From NCBI GenBank assembly GCA_947172415.1, contig OX359199.1:4614001-4678000 (forward strand): a stretch of DNA of 64,000 bases. The letters run 5' to 3'. Positions within the stretch are counted from its first letter, which is position 1. Every line of letters starts with the position of its first letter. Made by a program: the position numbers and the translations under genes. Positions 61,601-64,000 of the stretch are shown here, piece by piece. The notes under the pieces were generated by a model. It did no database searches and had not been told where the DNA came from. It saw only the letters and a program-made list of their open reading frames with translations. Source of the DNA: Chondrosia reniformis. Its lineage: Eukaryota; Porifera; Demospongiae; Chondrillida; Chondrillidae.

Positions 61601-62953
61601 TACCATAACAGAAAGAAGAAAGGTTAGAAGGTCGAGAGCTGTGCAGACATTGATGGTATTTCCATAGTTGTTAGGTAACTGTGACTCCACAGTGCAGAGC
61701 AACTTGTCAAACCAGCTCAGCTTGATGTCCACATCTGACGGGTACAAACAGTAAACATAGAAGGTTAAGTAGAAAGGAGCAGAGCACAGAACTAACTCGG
61801 CCATATGTCAGGTTTAAGGGCAGTCTTGACTAAGAGGACACATCTTTTGGATAGCCCTTCACCGGGGGATGGTCCCGGAGGTGACGGAGAAGGAAGATCG
61901 TTAACCTGACAAGCTAATCTTAGTAAAAAGTTCAAAACGGCATCAATATGTTGTTTCTCTATGACCCAACTGGAACCTTCTCCGTGTTCCTTGGATTTCT
62001 TAGTACTGTCCAGTGAGGTGCCTCCATCGGTATCCATGGAGTCATCCTACAGGTGCAAGCAACGTACTATTATATACAGTCATAACAAGAATACTGATCA
62101 ACAGAACTGTAATGTCACTATATCTACAAACCTATTATATACTATTACAGTCATACCAAGATTACTGATCAACAGAACTGTAATGTCACTATATCTACAA
62201 ACCTATTATGTACTATTACAGTCATACCAAGATTACTGATCAATAGAACTGTAATGTCACTATATCTACAAACCTATTATGTACTATTACAGTCATACCA
62301 AGATTACTGATCAACAGAACTGTAATGTCACTATATCTACAAACCTATTATGTACTATTACAGTCATAACAAGAATACTGATCAATAGAACTGTAATGTC
62401 ACTACGTATATATACAAACCTACGTACGTACTATTACAGTCATAACAAGAATACTGATCAACAGAACTGTAATGTCACTACGTATATGTACAAACCTACG
62501 TACTATTACAGTCATAACAAGAATACTGATCAATAGAACTGTAATGTCACTATATATATAAACCTATTATGTACTATTACAGTACGTACATGCTAAACTC
62601 CACAGGATATGGTAAAGTACACACACATTTGTACATATATAGTTGCATGGTGAAATAATAGTGTTTTTGTTGCGTTAGGTAACCTATCAACATGTACTCA
62701 CATCCTGTCCTTGCTGTTCTCGGACTCTCTGAAACTCCCACTTTATAATAACCTCAGCAAGGTCCACAGCTAGTTTGCGATGCTCAATAGTAGCCTTCAT
62801 ACATATACAATATATTATATGTACAGATATTTAGATATACATATACAATATATTATATGTACAGATACATACATACATATACAATATATTATACATACAG
62901 ATATACGTAGAGATATACATATAGATATACATACATACATACATATATTATAT

Positions 62954-63038
<85 letters not shown>

Positions 63039-63858
63039 CTATTACAGCTGAGTAATAAGTCACTTGAGTAACATGTGATCAGAAAACCCATTTAAGGTAG
63101 GCTGTATGCATAAACATGAATGTGGTTACCTACAGACTTACATTAGCTATGAAACCCAGTCTCTGAATGGAGGAGACCATGTGTTGAACTAGATGCTGTC
63201 GGACGGGAAAGTACACTTTGTAGTGACGGACAATCAGCTGACTGAATGTATAAAAGGAAGAAGGAGAATAATATCATGTTACCACAGCAATTTAAAGGAA
63301 ACTACTTCATATTAGAAATATCAGAACTAGTTTCAACATGAACTTCAAGCCTACAAGATAGCCATTCTTTACCAAGTGCCTCACAGGACATGCATCATTG
63401 ATGAGGTCATAGACATGGCATTATTATATCAGTGAGTGAGATGTGGCTTATTTAATAAACCTGTAGCAATCTCACTAAGACTCACAGAATATGTACTAGC
63501 TGATTGATGGAGTGTCCTTCCTCAACAATCACCTTCTTAGTCCAATGAACCAATGTTGCCTTATTGTACAATAAACATACATCATTGCGCAATAGAGCGT
63601 ACTTTATGCAATAGATAGGTATTCAAATGCAATACATACACATCATTGCACAACACACATGCATAATTACATATGCAATACAAGGTACACAGGTAGACCT
63701 ACACTTGCTTGTTATTATTCATAAGATAGTACACAGCTGCTAATACTCACGTTTGAATCCTCCATTCTGATAGGTACAACAGGTGTCAAGATGTCAAGAG
63801 CTTGTCTCACAATGTTCCTTGCTTCAGGAGTGTAGCCTTTCAACAGCGTATGAAAGAC
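47180..63858 (-). CDS. TRRAP: TRRAP/Tra1, PIKK-family pseudokinase scaffold (3' half; 5' end off right edge)
   Basis: TRRAP is a non-catalytic PI3K-like scaffold of SAGA and TIP60 complexes that contacts activators. About 1,945 codons are seen, closely collinear with the C-terminal half of animal TRRAP: HEAT repeats, FAT, pseudokinase and FATC ending MDPVWNPWL. Exons in gene order: 63858-63751, 63559-63486, 63241-63142, 62794-62702, 62046-61797, 61734-61604, 61403-61326, 61146-61101 (uncertain), 60857-60767, 60541-60372, 59979-59861, 59341-59285, 59200-59055, 58562-58349, 58265-58110, 57604-57494, 57384-57121, 56915-56683, 56551-56476, 56135-55970, 55757-55603, 54455-54360, 53987-53869, 53756-53639, 53519-53428, 53121-53010, 52753-52653, 52577-52467, 52261-52138, 52020-51956, 51773-51628, 51544-51398, 51318-51265, 51151-51024, 50942-50843, 50765-50570, 50183-50094, 49943-49850, 49621-49514, 49438-49256, 49190-49149, 48606-48484, 48415-48323, 48095-47957, 47861-47668, 47504-47393, 47289-47180. 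Catalytic-loop and DFG residues are absent. Introns are rich in tandem repeats. Confidence 0.93.
48771..48955 (+). repeat. Dispersed repeat family, copy 3 (TRRAP intron)
   Basis: The longest copy; it joins the start seen at 2570 (CCTATAGGGGAACTAAACCT, AGAGAGCTTTAGATGAAGAT) to the end seen at 3620 (CCCTTCATCAGTGATCC, TGGGAGTCTTTGTCTTTTTC, TTGATCTTCTGTGAATCC). Pyrimidine-rich middle. It lies on the plus strand inside a minus-strand gene. Confidence 0.75.
50280..50432. repeat. Possible relative of the foldback elements
   Basis: It carries GATGAGTCTTTTTGAGCATCT and the near-inverted GATGACCCATCTAAAAGAT, with TGACCTAGTGGGTCTTCTTTG between. Weak arms; it could be a decayed member. Confidence 0.35.
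52823..52970 (+). mobile_element. tRNA-derived SINE, copy with intact B box (TRRAP intron)
   Basis: 5' end truncated (starts near AAGTGGCAGAGCA), then CTGGTGGTCATAACCAG, CTGTCCTGGGTTCGATTCCC (a textbook B box), AGCAATTGCTTCTTTCG, and the tail ACTTGTGGTTTGATTATTAC. Inserted antisense to TRRAP. Confidence 0.8.
53142..53410. repeat. TRRAP: (GGAT)n tetranucleotide array filling a TRRAP intron
   Basis: About 270 bp of GGAT/ATCC units with occasional GGCT and ATGATGG variants. The intron runs 53122-53427, so the array begins about 20 bp from the splice acceptor side and ends about 17 bp from the donor side. Long open frames across it on both strands (SIHP-, DGWM-type) are artefacts of the repeat. 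Confidence 0.95.
54026..54106. mobile_element. G/C-run element with inverted TTTCTTTC ends, possible MITE (copy 2)
   Basis: AGGGTTTCTTTCAGGGGGGG at the left and CTCTGAAAGAAACACTG at the right form an imperfect terminal inverted repeat; the interior GGGGGCAGAGGGGCAATTTTG matches copy 1 (24-215). It lies in the TRRAP intron between 53987 and 54360. Confidence 0.55.
54470..55271. repeat. TRRAP: 21-bp minisatellite, about 38 units, in TRRAP intron
   Basis: Unit GACAGAGTCAACAACACACAC in near-perfect copies. Because 21 is a multiple of three, both strands show open frames of 270-290 codons; these are not genes. Unit variation is essentially limited to one dinucleotide, CG, TG or CA. The array starts about 15 bp from the acceptor of TRRAP exon 54455-54360. 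Confidence 0.95.
56320..56420. mobile_element. Foldback element, right end CAGTTAGAAGAAATCCTTATT
   Basis: A hairpin with arms around GAAAGGGTCATCTTTTGACTT and AAGTCGAAAGATGACCCTTTC and a loop GAGACGCTCCC, then GATAAGTTCGACGCAGTTAGA and AGAAATCCTTATT. The end is the reverse complement of the starts of the elements at 10120 and 12842. In a TRRAP intron. Confidence 0.6.
59447..59811. repeat. TRRAP: 29-bp tandem repeat in TRRAP intron
   Basis: About 12 units built from ACATAGGTATACAAAGG and CACCAGTCTAAT with small changes (one unit has a CAGT insertion). It lies in intron 59342-59860. Confidence 0.9.
62071..62585. repeat. TRRAP: About 71-bp tandem repeat in TRRAP intron
   Basis: Seven to eight units, each with ACAGTCATA(A/C)CAAGA, TACTGATCAA(C/T)AGAAC, TGTAATGTCACTA and ACAAACCTA. 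Spacing between starts is 70-76 bp; differences include a TACGTA gain in some units. It lies in intron 62047-62701. Confidence 0.9.
62954..63033. repeat. TRRAP: (GA)n microsatellite in TRRAP intron
   Basis: About 80 bp of almost perfect GA dinucleotides, preceded by ATACATATA-type AT-rich repeats from about 62805. Confidence 0.95.
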
Positions 63859-64000
63859 CTAAGTACAGTATTACTAACTATTACACCAACAAATGGGCAA
63901 TGATGGGGGGTTGGTCTGGATGCCTGAGGATGCCCATAGGTACAGTATGGGAGCATGCTATGAATATGATCAAAGTGATTAAGTATGAAAGTCAAATAGG

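Noticed and set aside
62071..62585. Evenly spaced repeats resembling CRISPR or an origin iteron array
   Set aside because: Whole 71-bp units are repeated with no variable spacer; it is an intronic tandem repeat.

Overview
This is eukaryotic, most likely animal, nuclear DNA. Genes are cut into many short exons by small GT-AG introns, the proteins are a near-complete or partial set of conserved animal housekeeping genes (COASY, VPS41, TRRAP), and one giant cell-surface protein mixes animal modules (vWA, EGF, FN3, IgGFc-binding-like, Homo-B/P domain, transmembrane helix). AT-rich introns full of TACGTA-type palindromes, short introns and very tight gene spacing fit a compact early-branching animal genome such as a demosponge; that placement is inference.

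Layout. (1) About 1-1639, minus: 5' part of COASY, leaving the window on the left. (2) 1653-11489, plus: complete VPS41, 33 coding exons, 911 aa, start codon only 13 bp from that of COASY. (3) 12172-17172, minus: a 532-aa coiled-coil protein, 16 exons, tentatively C10orf67-like. (4) 17361-45512, plus: a giant single-pass membrane protein of about 8,409 aa, 14 exons, with one uninterrupted 19,215-bp exon. (5) 47180 to beyond 64000, minus: 3' half of TRRAP (47 exons seen), a PIKK-family pseudokinase scaffold. Neighbouring genes alternate strictly: head-to-head pairs share very short promoters, tail-to-tail pairs share short 3' spacers. I joined exons by hand from translations, splice consensus and phase; coding-length sums are whole multiples of three for the three complete genes. 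Boundaries may be off by a few bases where noted.

The standout is gene 4. Its first part is built like a classic shuffled animal receptor, one domain per class 1-1 exon. Its huge exon encodes dozens of repeats whose signatures (WQYSxxGGxxW, RFxPxxxFNG, xAWDxTxG, YxxxLxxxxYxNxxxxP, VNDxP) I know mainly from giant bacterial adhesins, preceded by two Homo-B/P domains with no protease, and followed by a furin-like site, a transmembrane helix and a proline-rich tail of about 345 residues.

The non-coding DNA holds a tRNA-derived SINE family, foldback/MITE-like elements, another dispersed repeat with three copies, and many tandem repeats, concentrated in TRRAP introns. No RNA genes, CRISPR arrays or intact autonomous transposons were seen.
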